A DNA stretch of 64,000 nucleotides from Pleodorina starrii (GCA_030267565.1 BRXU01000032.1:620001-684000), one strand, 5' to 3'; numbered from the stretch's first letter, positions 46,867 through 58,078 are shown. Translations and numbers: made by a program. The notes: generated by a model not told the origin, from the sequence alone.

Positions 46867-47548
46867 CCTGCGCTTACTCCGTGACCCGTAAATGCTGGTA
46901 TTGGGACTGCCCAGGTTGCAATCCCGCACTATCCGTGCACTATAAGGCTGTATCTGGGGATAACGCCTACGTCAGGCTGTTCCGGGTCGAGTCTCTGGTC
47001 GCTTGGGCCCGCATTCCGCGGTTTGGGCTTTGGGCCGCAGTCGTGTCAGGCGCGGTATGTCACCGGTGATCATTTTGGGTCCACTAAAAAACCGTAAGAC
47101 GGCTCATGAGTAAGGGTTCGTACAAGGCCTTTGTGACGCGTGCATTTTGCTTCCTTGCCTTTTGTGTTGCCAGGCAAGGCCTTTCGTATTGCCAGCGTTG
47201 TTACGTGGCCGGGTCCACCCGGCAGTGGGCAGCCGGCCTAGATAGACCAATCGACCCACAACCAACTAGAAACTGCTCTTTAATGCTCTTTCTTGGCTGG
47301 CATGCTTCCATAATAATTTATATTGCTGAAGGCATACACTCCTTGCCATGGCAGCATTGCGTTGTCGAGCAAGGCTGCACTGCCGCTGGTGTAGCGCCGA
47401 AACCCGAAAGTCTGCCTACCTGGCAACAGGCCGTCTGGACAACCTCAGTGCTCCTTTAGCCATCTACGTGAGAATATGCAGCATGTTGTGTGGTTAGCTT
47501 ACGCCATCGACACTGGTTTTTACTTTTGAATTCGGCGCTGGTGTAAAA

Positions 47549-50500
47549 ATGACACGGCGCCGAAGTCGGGCCCAGAGGCGAAATGCCAATAACGACCTCG
47601 ACACCGGCTGTGGACTGTCTGCCCTCGATGGCTTTGCTCGCCGCGCAGCACTTGGCGACACCAGCGTCACGGCGATGAAGCTCGTGTCTCTGGCAAAGGC
47701 GTTCACCTACCCCCTGCCCGCGATCATAGTGGACATGAGCGCTTCTATGGCTGCTGACTTGTTTGCCATGCTTGCCGTGGCGCTGCGTCGGTCGAGCCCA
47801 GCTGCTCAGGACGTCGACGAGGCCGCGCGAGGCCTTTACCGAACCCTGCGCCGGGGCCTGTCCCACTTCATCTCGGATGCCATGAACGTGCAGGCCAGAG
47901 AAGTGCAGATGCTCCTGGCGAGCCTGCTCCTGCGCACCGATGTCCTCCGCTGCTACGCCATGCTGCTGCGTGATGCCGGGCGGCAGCTGCAACAGCATTC
48001 CACGAGCAGCAGCAGCAACGTTGCGACAACCGAAGCGCTGCTCTCCGAAGTCAGCGGGCTTCTGCGGACCCTTGACAGCGCCGCGTCAAAGGTCGCCTGG
48101 GTGAAAGGCGACGGCCCCAGCGCCGATCCCCGTATCCACGGCCCGGGGGCCATGACCGCGGAGCAGTTCCTGCGGACCCTCTCGGCGGAGCTCCGAGCCA
48201 GCTCCCTGCTCGACGCCTGGGTGACCTTTTTCTTGCAGCTCAGAGGATGCGCCTCGTCGGACATGGAACAGGCGGCGCCGCTCCTGTGCGCATTCACTGA
48301 CGCTGTACGGCGATACAGCACGTGGTTTGGGGACCGCGGCCTAGCGTTCTGCGCCGGCGCCACCACCGACACGGGGCTCCACTACCTGCTGGCGGCGCAC
48401 GTCGTCGGCCTAGTGGACGCCATCGACGGCGGAATGCAATACGGTGTGCACGATGACGCGCCGTTGCTGCCCCTCGCCCAGGCCCCAGGCGAAGACGACA
48501 AAGCCCAGTCCCGCGCCTCCGCCTCCTCCGCCTCCTCCGGCGCCATCTTTCTGGACACTTCTCTGCTTAAAGTGGCGCTCCAATGGTGGTCGTACTTCCG
48601 CGACGGCGCCGCCACCGCCGCCGCCGCGGCCTTCCCGCCATGGAACAACGCCGCGACATTCGACATCTGCATCCGACTGGTGCACGCGGCGGTGGCGGCG
48701 GCGGCGCGGCCGCGGGATCGGGTTCGGGATGTGGGTCGGAGCCGGGAGCCCGGCGCGGTGCGGCTGGCGCCATCCGCCTGCGGCCAGGTGACCATGCTGG
48801 CTTTGCAGTGCGCGGAGTCGGCACTGCGGGGGATCATCTCGCGCCGCAGCCTGCGTCCGCGGGGCGGTGGCGGCGGCGGCGTGCCAGGGCGGCGGCCGGA
48901 GGATGTGGAGCGGCTCCGGGCGCTGTGGGCGGCTTACATGGCTGCGGTGGACGCGTCCGTGGAGTGGGTGCTGGCCGGCGGCGGCGACAGCGACGACTCG
49001 GACGGCGACTATTGGGGCGACTTCAACGTCTTCATCATTAACGACCTAATGCCCAACACCGGCCACTCCACAGCAGGCACGTACGCGTGTGGGCTGCGTC
49101 CAGGGAACTCGCGCGGGGGGGGGCGTGTCTTCCTGGGGGGAGGGGTGCGGCCTGACATGACTGCCCAAGCCGGGGGTACAAAGCCCTGCGGAAGGATGCA
49201 AGGAGAACCCACCTCCTGGCTGCCCTTTTCTTTTTGCTGCCTGCTGCCCCCGCCCGCAAAACCCGCACAGGTCCCCCGCTGCCGAGTGCGCTTGGCGTCG
49301 AGGCCGAGGTCGTGCTCTCCGCCGGCGTTGTGGCTCGCATGGAACGCCTGATACGGGTGGCGGTGTTTTACGCCCCGCCCCTATGCGGCGTCGAGAGCTG
49401 GAACCAGATCCTTATGTTTGGTCCGGTTTCGGAGCTGGCTGCGATGATTGCCACGGCAGCTAAGTACGCCGGGGGTTCGCTCCCGGAGACAGCGGGATGG
49501 GAGGGGCGCTTGGAGCCGGAGACAGAGGACGATCCGGCCAGGTGCCGCGCGACTGAACTTGCGCGCGGCTTCACGGCGGCGGCGAGATTCCTGGGAGTCA
49601 CGACTTCTCCTGGGGGAGGCCTGCGCGACCAGCTCGCGGCGGTGCTGCTCGCCGGGAGCGGTGGGGCTAGCGGCGGCGAGGCTGGCGGCGGCGGCCGGCG
49701 GCCTGATCAAGGTGATGGCGCCGGCGACGCGTGCAGCCAGGGGTCCGCAGCCGGGGAGAGCAGCCGTGGCGGCGGTTCGGCTGCTGGCAGCAGCAAGACC
49801 GGCGGCGCCGGCGGCGGCTCCGCTGCCGACGGCAGCCGCAGCAGCCGCAGCAGCCAGGCCGAGGCCGCTGGCGTGCAACAGCTGCTGGACCTCACCTCCT
49901 TCGCGTTCGTCAGGCTCCTGCCGGTCATCTCTCGAGCCATGCAGCACTTCCACCTGCCCGCCCTCGACCATCTACCCGGACTTGAGAAGTTGACATCGGG
50001 CGTAGCTGCGCCCCTGCAAGTCGTCCTCCGAACCTGCCTGCTGGTGCTGCACGCCGCGGCGGCGGCGGCGCAGCCGCCACCGCCACCACCATGTCGCGAG
50101 GATGTCGTGGCGCCCGGAAGCGGCGTCGGCGGCGGTGGCGGCGCAGCCAACTCGCCGTCGCATCCGCACCCAGGTGCTGGTGCGCAGTCGGCGGCGGCGG
50201 AAGTGGCGGCGGCGGCGGCGCAGTGGCGGCGGCTGCTCCTGGTGGAGGTGGGCGCCGTGGAGCTGCTGGGCGCCGCCGCCAGGGCGCTGAGCTTCCGCCG
50301 CCGTCGCCTGCAGGAAACGACTGAGCGCGCCAGCTGGGCGCAAGCATGCGGCGATACCTTTGGCGCCGTGCTCTGCTGGATGTGCGCCGTTTTCCCCGAT
50401 GAAATGCGCGCGGCGTTGGGTGGCGGCAGCGGCCACAACGGCGGACGCATTGACCCAGCGGCCTCAATAAAGGGCGCGACGGAGCCGTCATCAGCCGCGG

Positions 50501-50937
50501 CGCAGCTGCGGGCCTGCCTGGCCCTGCCCGTGATAGCCAGGCTCCTGGGACCCAACGGCGACTTCCCGAACCCAACGGCACTGGCCGTGGTGAGAGCGCT
50601 GATGAAGGGCGGCGCCGCGCCGAAGGCGCCGGGGCTGGGCGCGGCCGCGCACGCGGTGGCGGCGGCGCTGCCGCCGCCGGTCGAGGTGCGGCGGCGCATG
50701 GCGCCGTACTGCTGCGCCAACGCCACGTGCGTAAACCGCGACGGGCCCAGTGAGCTGGCGCTGCCGCGGCGGCGGTGCGGCGGCGGCTGCGGCGGCGCCG
50801 TGTGGTGGTACTGCAGCAGGAAGTGCCAGGTGGCGCATTGGCGGGCGGGGCACAAGGCCGAGTGCGAGGCGGCGGGGGCGAGGGCGGGGGCGTGTGGGGG
50901 CCAGGGGCACTCGAGCACCGTAGGGACGCGGGGCTAG
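47549..50937 (+). CDS. MYND zinc-finger protein, about 1060 aa, 2 exons
   Basis: The C-terminus carries a MYND zinc finger: CCANATC, then RRRCGGGC, then WWYCSRKCQVAHWRAGH and KAEC, giving the paired Cys and final His-Cys ligands of the family. MYND fingers mediate protein-protein contacts, and large MYND proteins with Ala/Gly-rich bodies are numerous in volvocine genomes. Exon 1 runs from ATG 47549 (first ATG of the frame) to about 49080. One intron follows. Exon 2 runs to the TAG at 50937. The junction is ambiguous: donor GTACGC at 49081 with acceptor after 49286 keeps phase, as does donor GTGGGC at 49089 with the stronger CACAG acceptor after 49270. The body is helical and Ala-rich with Gly/Ser/Ala-rich linkers (about 49660-49860) and no second domain I recognise. 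Partners and cellular role are unknown. Confidence 0.85.
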
Positions 50938-50940
50938 CGG

Positions 50941-50965
50941 GTTGCTCGCTGTTGCAGCGAGCAAC
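50941..50965. repeat. Perfect 11-bp hairpin 3 nt after the MYND stop codon
   Basis: GTTGCTCGCTG (50941-50951), loop TTG, CAGCGAGCAAC (50955-50965). It would sit at the very start of the 3' UTR. Confidence 0.75.
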
Positions 50966-53113
50966 GGTTTGTGGTTTTTCTTTCCCTGGAGGCAGCCGAA
51001 GCTTCAATTGGGAGATGGGACTGGGCACACGCAGGCTGGTTTAGACGCGGACGCAGGGACGCAGTGAATGGTTTTACAGGGGAGGAGGGGAAGCCGAGGA
51101 ACACACAGCGGTGCTAGCGCGCTGTATGCTGCGCGCGCTAGCACCGGTGTTCCTCAGGATGCGCGTGCAGCAGGCATACAGCGCGCGGGTTCTTGCATGA
51201 GCAGCAGGTTGTTGTCGTACCACGGTACGGTAGGTACGGTAGATGCGTTGTGGCATGATACGGTAAGATGGATCAACGAGCAGGTTGTTGTCGTACCACG
51301 GTAGCTTCAGCCCGGGACGTGTAGGCAGTGGACACAGCACGGTGCTTTGCCTTCCCATAAAAATAAGGCTCGCAACAAAGGGAGCAACGCGTTTGGAATG
51401 CGGAATGTGTATGGATGCATTTCAGTAGCTATCTGGGCGCTGCCTGAGCAGGTAGGTAGGTACGTAGGTAGGTAGGCAGGTTTGCAATCCGACCCGCCGC
51501 CGGGGGTGGGGGAGCGCGGCTTGGGTCTCGCGGCGGATGGAGCAGCTGGATGAGCCGCACATCCATCCACACATGTACAGTGTCTCGAGTCCGGTGTCCG
51601 TCGCAGGGCCTGCAACCCTGCTTCTTTTCTTCATCCTGTTCTACTATGTTTCTTCGGAATGTCGCAGGGCCTGCCTCTCTGTTTTTTCTTAGCCTTGATG
51701 CCGGGGAGTAAGAAAGAAAGGTTATGCCGCAGCGGTGCGGTGGATCGGAGGCGGGAATGGGGGGGGCCGCGCATTCCTGCAGTGCTGCGCTACCGTAGGT
51801 GCGGCGAGCAGATAATGGTGATGTGCGGCGAGCAGATAATGATGATGATGATGATGGTGATGGGTCCCTCTGATGCACCACCAGATCGCGCCAATTCAAG
51901 CGGGCCTTATGCGGGTCCGGCTCTCCCATGCGCCTCATTGAGACGTGCGAGCGGTGGTAGCGATGGTTCTAAGGATGGGAGCGCAGCGGTGGGGCGCAGG
52001 CGACGACGTCAAGAACGGACCCGGCACCCGTGAAGGGGATCCAGGAGCAATATGCACCTGGCAAACCTGTTACGGGATGTTGTACAGTACGTTGACCTGG
52101 CAGGTCGGCCGGCAGGGGTCGGCCGGCATCGGCTGGCGGCTGCATCCTGTCGGCGACTCCAGCGCCTGCCGTACTTCACACCTGCCAATATTGCGTGGGT
52201 GGCTCGCCCTCGCCCTCGCCGCTGCACCCTACCTGTGTGAATGAACCGTTTTTCAGTGGGCGCCCCGAGGATCGCCTGTGCGCACCGCACCTGGCATTGC
52301 TGGCGGCCGAAGCCCAAGCCGCGACGTCGGAATGTGTGTTTTTGTGCTCTGTGTGTGTGTGTGTGTGGGAGGTTGGCCGGACGTAGCAGCGGCCGTTGCG
52401 GTGGCCGCCTTCAAGAGGTGCCGCGAGTGGAATGGCAGGAATGGCTGCGACGCTGGCGGCCTCACGGCAGAATCACGGACACGGACCCGGATGTTGCTGC
52501 TGCGGTGGTGGCCTGCGCCAGGGGGCTGCAGCCCTGCCATGAGTGGCCTGCGCCAGGTGGTCCCTGTCTCCCTACCCCAAGGAAGTCACTTCAGGTACCT
52601 ACTCGACCCCATGGCGTTATGTGCTATCGGGCGATTTCGGTTGGCAGCTTCTGTGCAGTCAGCTTTTGTGCGTGCGGCGGGTACAGTGGGCTCCAGACTT
52701 TAAAAGGGTAGAAGGGTAGAGCTTTAGTTTTAATAGCTTCTGTTTTGTGCGGCGCGCTGCGGGGTGGTGATGCCGCATCGGCGCCGGTCAGCCGAGCAAA
52801 CTGAGCAGCTTGGGAGTTTGGCGGCAGGCCGTGCCGACCCGTGCGGGTGGCCACCCATACTCCTTTGTCGTGACGCGCGTGCTTGTGGCGTTTGTGGCTA
52901 CGAACGCGGCTCCAAGTTGCTGCTGGCCATTTGTAGATGAAAAAACTGCATCCCGCCTTCTCGAGGATGCACGGTTGGTCCGGGGGGCGCGCGGCACGGT
53001 CCGTGCGAGGAGTGAGCGCTGCGGTCAGCGGCTCGGCACGCAGCTTGTCGTACCGCGCACCGCCTTCAATCCGAGCCTCTCGTCACGCAGTCTGCCGCCA
53101 GCCGACGGCCCAG
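50966..53113. other. Gene-poor interval with inverted and direct repeats
   Basis: It contains interleaved inverted repeats at 51096-51187, a 24-bp direct repeat GCAGGTTGTTGTCGTACCAC plus GGTA (51204-51227 and 51280-51303), a GATGAT run at 51838-51860 preceded by a duplicated GCGGCGAGCAGATAATG word, and a partial family-1 core near 51708-51735. I find no TGTAA after the MYND gene in this stretch and no supported coding frame. Confidence 0.5.
51096..51187. repeat. Two interleaved inverted repeats (A-B-A'-B')
   Basis: A (51096-51122, GAGGAACAC...GTGCTAGCGCGC) is complementary to A' (51131-51155, GCGCGCTAGCACCGGTGTTC plus CTC) with a small bulge. B (51118-51133, GCGCGCTGTATGCTGC) is complementary to B' (51168-51187, GCAGCAGGCATACAGCGCGC) with a small insertion. 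The order means the two stems cross, as in a pseudoknot, or are mutually exclusive. Confidence 0.7.
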
Positions 53114-54160
53114 ACACAGCACGAATGGCCACTACGACGGTGTCCGCTGCTTGGTTCTAACCAACACGTACGACCAACGAACCCACCAACCGACCACGAA
53201 TCGCCGCCTTCGACTCCCCACGTGCACGCCCACGTGCCTCATCCTAGGCCACGCAACCGAACCGCTACCACCACCTGCAGGGTACGCTAACGTCGTTGAG
53301 GGCCACCACTCCTCAACGCCATCACCCTCACCCTCGCCGCCGCCGGCCCCTTCACCCCCAGCGGCCGCAGTCCAGGATGGCGCCTCCGCAGCGGCTTGCT
53401 GTTGCGGACTCGCCCGCCCACCACCGCTGTCGCGGCCGCCCTCCTGGCCCGACTCCCTCCCTCGCAGTGGCCGCCTCCCGCCCATCCACTGACGCACTCC
53501 ACCCACTCGGGAGCCTGCAGGCGCCGAGGGGACCGACCGACCGGGCCAGTCAAGGCCGTCTTGCTGTTGGGTTTGTCGTTGGGTGTGTTGCGACAGTGGG
53601 CTCCCGACCCTCGGAGGGGTAGAGCCGGCTGCGGACCAGCTGCGCGACTGGCCGTGTGCGGCACCGGTGCCCGCACACCGGTAGGTCCGATTGCCCTTCA
53701 GGGGGCTGCCCAGCTGCCCAGCACGCAAGGTCGCCTGGAAACACCATGCCAGCAGCAGCAGCATACCCACATCACATTCCTGGGCCAGGCGTTCCCTTTC
53801 GAGCTGTTGGATTCCCGCAACCGCGCGGTCTCACCTGTCCAGAAGGACCCCTACCCCCGTTCCGGCTCCCCCCATCCCAATGCAGATCATGGCAACCTAC
53901 AGTGCAGGGGTGCGCGCCCAGCCCCAGCCCCACCGCACCGCGCCTCCAGTAGCCCCTTCATTACCTCCTCCCCGACCCGGTGAAACGCCCGCCGCCCTGC
54001 TGCGAACCCACAGCTTTTACGTGGCGTGCAATGTATGCAGGCATCCCTAGCCGCCCTACCCTCCCCCGCATGTGGGCCGCCGCCTTCCGCCCTCTGACCT
54101 CCCCCGTCGGTGCACCTTCGTTCGCCGCCGTTCCTTTACTGCGGCTCGCACAATTTTGTC
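53114..54160 (+). repeat. ~1-kb direct repeat, left copy (partner 57108-58078)
   Basis: It begins ACACAGCACGAATGGCCACT and ends ...CACAATTTTGTC. It is nearly identical to 57108-58078 except for indels: the right copy lacks about 100 bp near 53830-53930 and differs around 53370-53430. Frames cross it on both strands but resemble no family. It could be a segmental duplication or the long terminal repeats of an unusual element; it has no TG...CA ends. Confidence 0.85.
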
Positions 54161-54870
54161 GGTTCGGCTGTGGCCCGTTCGGCTGACACCACAACTTTAC
54201 TGCGGCTGACACCGCCGACGCTTGGCAGCGGTGTCCTCCTCGTCCAGGTCCTCATCGATGAGTTGGTTGCCGTTGCTGCTGCGGAAGAGCTCCCAGCCGC
54301 CATTGACGGCGCTGTCGCCGCGGTCAACACTACCGAGCAGGAGGCCCAGACCCTCCCGTTCCTTCCTGAGGAGGTTCTGTCCTTCGTCACTACAGAGGAC
54401 CTGCTGCGCGAGGTTGCTGCGCGCTGCAATCGTGGTCGCGATGCTGCTCCGGTCGGCGCTGGCGCCGCTACTGAGGCGGATGCCATGGCTGTCGATGATG
54501 AGGACCTGGACGAGGAGGACACCGCTGCCAAGCGTCGGCGGGTCGACGACTCTGCTGCTGGGCCGTCCTCTGGGCCCCCGGCTGCTGCTGCGGCGCGGCC
54601 CTCCTCGTCCAGGTCCTCATCATCGACAGCCATGGCATCCGCCTCAGTAGCGGCGCTAGCGCCGACCGGAGCAGCATCGCGACCACGATTGCAGCGCGCA
54701 GCAACCTCGCGCAGCAGGTCCTCTGTAGTGACGAAGGACAGAACCTCCTCAGGAAGGAACGGGAGGGTCTGGGCCTCCTGCTCGGTAGTGTTGACCGCGG
54801 CGACAGCGCCGTCAATGGCGGCTGGGAGCTCTTCCGCAGCAGCAACGGCAACCAACTCATCGATGTTCAT
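54136..54870 (-). pseudogene. Palindromic gene fragment, minus-strand frame (N-terminal acidic domain)
   Basis: The minus frame starts MNIDELVAV at 54870 and reads 88 sensible codons (Ala/Glu/Asp-rich, ending DLDEE). It then runs into the loop and the antisense of its own first arm, giving a Ser/Arg-rich nonsense tail. A plus frame (54110-54898) does the mirror image. The ATG-containing side is probably the true 5' end of a parental gene whose intact copy is elsewhere. The parent is unrecognised; the acidic stretch followed by KRRRV suggests a nuclear protein, with low confidence. I call it a fragment because the coding sense cannot continue through the fold-back. Confidence 0.5.
54210..54865. 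repeat. Nested fold-back: 266-bp near-perfect palindrome encoding the same peptide on both strands
   Basis: Arm 54253-54518 and arm 54600-54865 are inverted copies of equal length (266 bp) with one mismatch that I can find (GGCGCTGGCGCC versus GGCGCTAGCGCC), separated by 81 bp. Each arm encodes, on its own strand, the same acidic stretch from IDELVAVAAAEELPAAIDG to AMAVDDEDLDEE. The loop continues the plus-strand frame as DTAAKRRRVDDS, a nuclear-localisation-like basic patch. A 45-bp piece of that region (54497-54541) is present again, inverted, at 54210-54257, just left of the first arm. A transcript would fold into a very long hairpin. Confidence 0.9.
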
Positions 54871-55084
54871 TGCTGCCGAAACATCGCCGAAGTGGTAACA
54901 GCTCTAGCAGCGAAAAAGGCCAGACAACCGTCTCGATACCAGCTCTGTTGTAGTTAAAAGTCCAACTGCTGGGGGCAGTCAGAACTGCCGATTAGAGAAG
55001 CGCAGAGTGCTTAAGAGCACGAGGTGAGCGGATGTAGCGTACGGCGGTCACAGCGTTCAGAATCGGTGGCCCACCACGGTGGGG

Positions 55085-56500
55085 GGGGGGGGCTTCTAAT
55101 GAGAAAAGTGAGAGATCCAATCTCTTTATAAACTTGCTTGTCGCACAATTCTATTAATAGCCAAATGTAAATTGCGCATAGTGCTTAATACTTATGAAAC
55201 GCTATGAAACGCTATGAAACGCTAGCTCACCACGAAGCAGAACACAAGGGACCACAAAATGATAAACACAACATACATGCCGACATTCTAAAAAGTAATC
55301 CTGTGCAAATGGAGGATGCGCGCTCCAGCCCTGGAGACTATCGGTACCTTCCGCAAGCATACGCAAGTACGGAAGATTTCTGGTCCGACGATGGCGACGA
55401 CATTGACACTACGGGTAGGTTGCTCTATTATGGACACGTACCTATTATGGACGAACATTTTTTCCTGTCGCGACCATGCAAGCATAAATCACAGGAAAAA
55501 TCAGACAAGCGTACAATTGTACGACCTACATACAAGAATTTTCTTACGACACATGTATGCCGTCCAATATCAGTTTGTGAGATCTCAGTCTGCTCGGAAG
55601 TTTTATGCCGTTGCAAATGCAAAGGGCGGGAGCGCCTACGGGGCCGTAGAGAGCAGTTCTCAATTTTACAGAGTCCCTTTTATAGTATTCAATAGCATAA
55701 GTAAGATGGTTAAGACTAGAAGCACTTCCGGACAAGCAAATAAAATTCCTGACACCCGACCCGGCGGGTCGCTCAAGAAGTCGCGCGGGAAAGCGAACGC
55801 GAAGGTCCCGCTGGCAGTCGCCAGGCAGCAGCAGAAGAAACTGCTACAACAGTGTCTAGAGGACATTCAAACTAACAAACGGACAGCAGCGACGCCGGGG
55901 GCGCGGGCGGCAGCGCGGGTAACGATGCTGTCGGCAGTGGGAGCGGGGCCGCTAACCGCAACCGGGGCCGGGTGTCGGGCAAGCCGGACAAGCGGGGCAC
56001 AGGCAGGATAACCAACGATATAATGTTCAAGTTCGCGTTGCAGGCTGAGTGTTAGGTATAATATTGTAGTTATAGGATCTTGACAGGCTGCGCGCGACGT
56101 TTTGGCGGTGTTTCCGTACTGTTCTGCACTCGCGTCCATAATAGGGACAACTGCCGAGCGCAAGGGCAAACATACCCCTCACCGCGTTCCTTACCTGACA
56201 GCGTGCTACCATGTCCATTTGCAGCTGAACGGTTTAGGATATGTCCAGTACATGTGTAAGAACCTTCCGTAATTTTTTGGGCATTTGTCGAGTACGTCTA
56301 CCGATTTCAGAGACGGTTACAACGCTCGGACGGCCCATAATAGGGCAACCTACCCGTACGGAGTTTCGTGTAGAAATCCGCGACGCATGTGGTTGGCCAT
56401 GTGACCGCGGAGCAAGAGCTGGGCAGAGTAATGAATTTAGCTGTTTACGTTCTTACGCTAGGTAGGAAACGCCCAAATGGTTTCGGTGTTTGTGAACACA
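55085..56500. other. AT-richer island with CArG-like palindromes
   Basis: Clearly less GC-rich than the rest of the window. It has three tandem ATGAAACGCT units (55194-55223), CArG-type decamers CC(A/T)6GG at 55441-55450, 56136-56145 and 56335-56344, and a 23-bp inverted repeat (55411-55433 with 56335-56357, one mismatch). Frame 55204-55695 (163 aa) is open but unrecognised. The island lies between the two 1-kb direct repeats. Confidence 0.55.
55706..56011 (+). CDS. Small basic protein frame, possible retroelement Gag-like N-terminus
   Basis: A 101-aa frame starts MVKTRSTSGQANK, then is Lys/Arg/Gln-rich (GSLKKSRGKANAKV, ARQQQKKLLQQCLEDIQ) and ends Ala/Gly-rich. Starts of the form MVxTRS are frequent in Gag proteins of plant and algal Ty3/gypsy elements, and the frame lies between ~1-kb direct repeats. 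However, I find no protease, reverse transcriptase or integrase in 54.2-57.1 kb. It could equally be a chance frame. Low confidence. Confidence 0.25.
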   Translation: MVKTRSTSGQANKIPDTRPGGSLKKSRGKANAKVPLAVARQQQKKLLQQCLEDIQTNKRTAATPGARAAARVTMLSAVGAGPLTATGAGCRASRTSGAQAG

Positions 56501-57107
56501 GGAAGCGATCAACCCAGCCAAGCGTCGCCTTTCGCGTGCTGGGGCCTCGGCGTCCCAGCCGGACTTCCAGTCCCCCACGAAGCGTCCCGGCAAGACGGTT
56601 ACAACCAAAAAACACCCGGATCGTGTCGGCATCATTACGTCGCTCACATCGGGAGGTACTTCGGCCATGATTGGATGGAACGAGGGGGCGCTATGGGCCT
56701 GTGTGCGCCAGTGCCACAGCTGGGAACTCTAGGGGAGGCGACAGCGATTCTGCCGGCGAGCGTAAGGGGCGCAAGAGCAAGCTAGGTGCTGTGGAAACTC
56801 TGACCATGGGAGGCCTATCGTGCAGCTTGCAGCGCAGAATCTCCGCCAGAGTGTGTGGATGCAAGGCGGCATCCACAACCACAAGCTTGGTTTGGTGACA
56901 GTTCCAATGGCAACGTCCTCGTGGACGCGTTGCAGAGGGAGATGGGTTCGGGCAAGACGGGGGCGGTTGGACCGGAATCAGCCCTCCACACGCACACGGG
57001 GCCGTAGGTGGCAAGGGGACTGCCCTCCACCCGGTAGGGATGTGTTGCTAGGCCGGCCGCGAAGGCCCGGAAGATGCACTTGGCCTAGTTAACTGCAACA
57101 AAATCAA

Positions 57108-58078
57108 ACACAGCACAAATGGCCACTACGACGGTGTCCGCTGCTTGGTTCTAACCAACACGTACGACCAACGAACCCACCAACCGACCACGAATCGCCG
57201 CCTTCGACTCCCCACGTGCACGCCCACGTGCCTCATCCTAGGCCACGCAACCGAACCGCTACCACCACCTGCAGGGTACGCTGGCGTCGTTGAGGGCCAC
57301 CACTCCTCAACGCCATCACCTTCACCCTCACCCTCGCCGCCGTCGGCCCCTTCGCCCTTGCGCCCCCAGCGGCCGCAGTCCAGGATCCGACCGATGGCGG
57401 CCCCGTTAGGACGGCACCTTCGCAGCGGCAGAGCTGTCGCGGCCGCCCTCCTGGCCCGACTCCCTCCCTCGCAGTGGCCGCCTCCCGCCCATCCACTGAC
57501 GCACTCCACCCACTCGGGAGCCTGCAGGCGCCGAGGGGACCGACCGACCGGGCCAGTCAAGGCCGTCTTGCTGTTGGGTTTGTCATTGGGTGTGTTGCTA
57601 CGGTGGGCTCCCAACCCTCGGAGGGGTAGAGCCGGCTGCGGACCAGCTGCGCGACTGGCCGTGTACGGCACCGGTGGCCTCACCGGTAGGTCCGATTTCC
57701 CTTCAGGGGGCCGCCCAGCTGCCCAGCACGCAAGGTCGCCTGGAAGCACCATTCCAGCAGCAGGGTACCCACATCACATTCCTGGGCTAGTCGTTCCCTT
57801 TCGAGCTGTTGGATTCCCGCAACCGCGCGTTCTCACCTGTCCAGCCCCAGCCCCACCGCGCCTCCAGTAGCCCCTTCATTACCTCCTCCCCGACCCGGTG
57901 AAACGCCCGCCGCCCTGCTGCGAACCCACAGCTTTTACGTGGCGTGCCATGTATGCAGGCATCCCTAGCCGCCCTACCCTCCCCCGCATGTGGGCCGCCG
58001 CCTTCCGCCCTCTGACCTCCCCCGTCGGTGCACCTTCGTTCGCCGCCGTTCCTTTACTGTGGCTCGCACAATTTTGTC
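57108..58078 (+). repeat. ~1-kb direct repeat, right copy (partner 53114-54160)
   Basis: Same boundaries as the left copy (ACACAGCACAAATGGCCACT to TTTTGTC), about 76 bp shorter overall. The start-to-start distance to the left copy is 3994 bp. Confidence 0.85.

Larger units (their letters stand above)
42381..47548. other. Repeat-rich intergenic interval
   Basis: About 5.2 kb with no supported gene. It holds a 15-bp hairpin containing TGTAA (42850-42900), a (GTAT)n run near 42980, a (GAAT)n run near 43908, dispersed family 3 (45640-45912), the 22-bp minisatellite (46261-46460) and the 170-bp tandem duplication (46527-46866). Base composition is more even than in the G/C-tract introns to the left. 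Frames of 150-250 aa here (for example 44054-44662 and 45916-46653) lack recognisable domains; the latter is created by the minisatellite. Confidence 0.5.

Noticed and set aside
53132..53770. 212-aa minus-strand frame and its 57126-57752 counterpart as duplicated genes
   Set aside because: Conservation reflects the 1-kb direct repeat as a whole. The two copies carry frame-changing indels within the frame, and no domain is recognisable.
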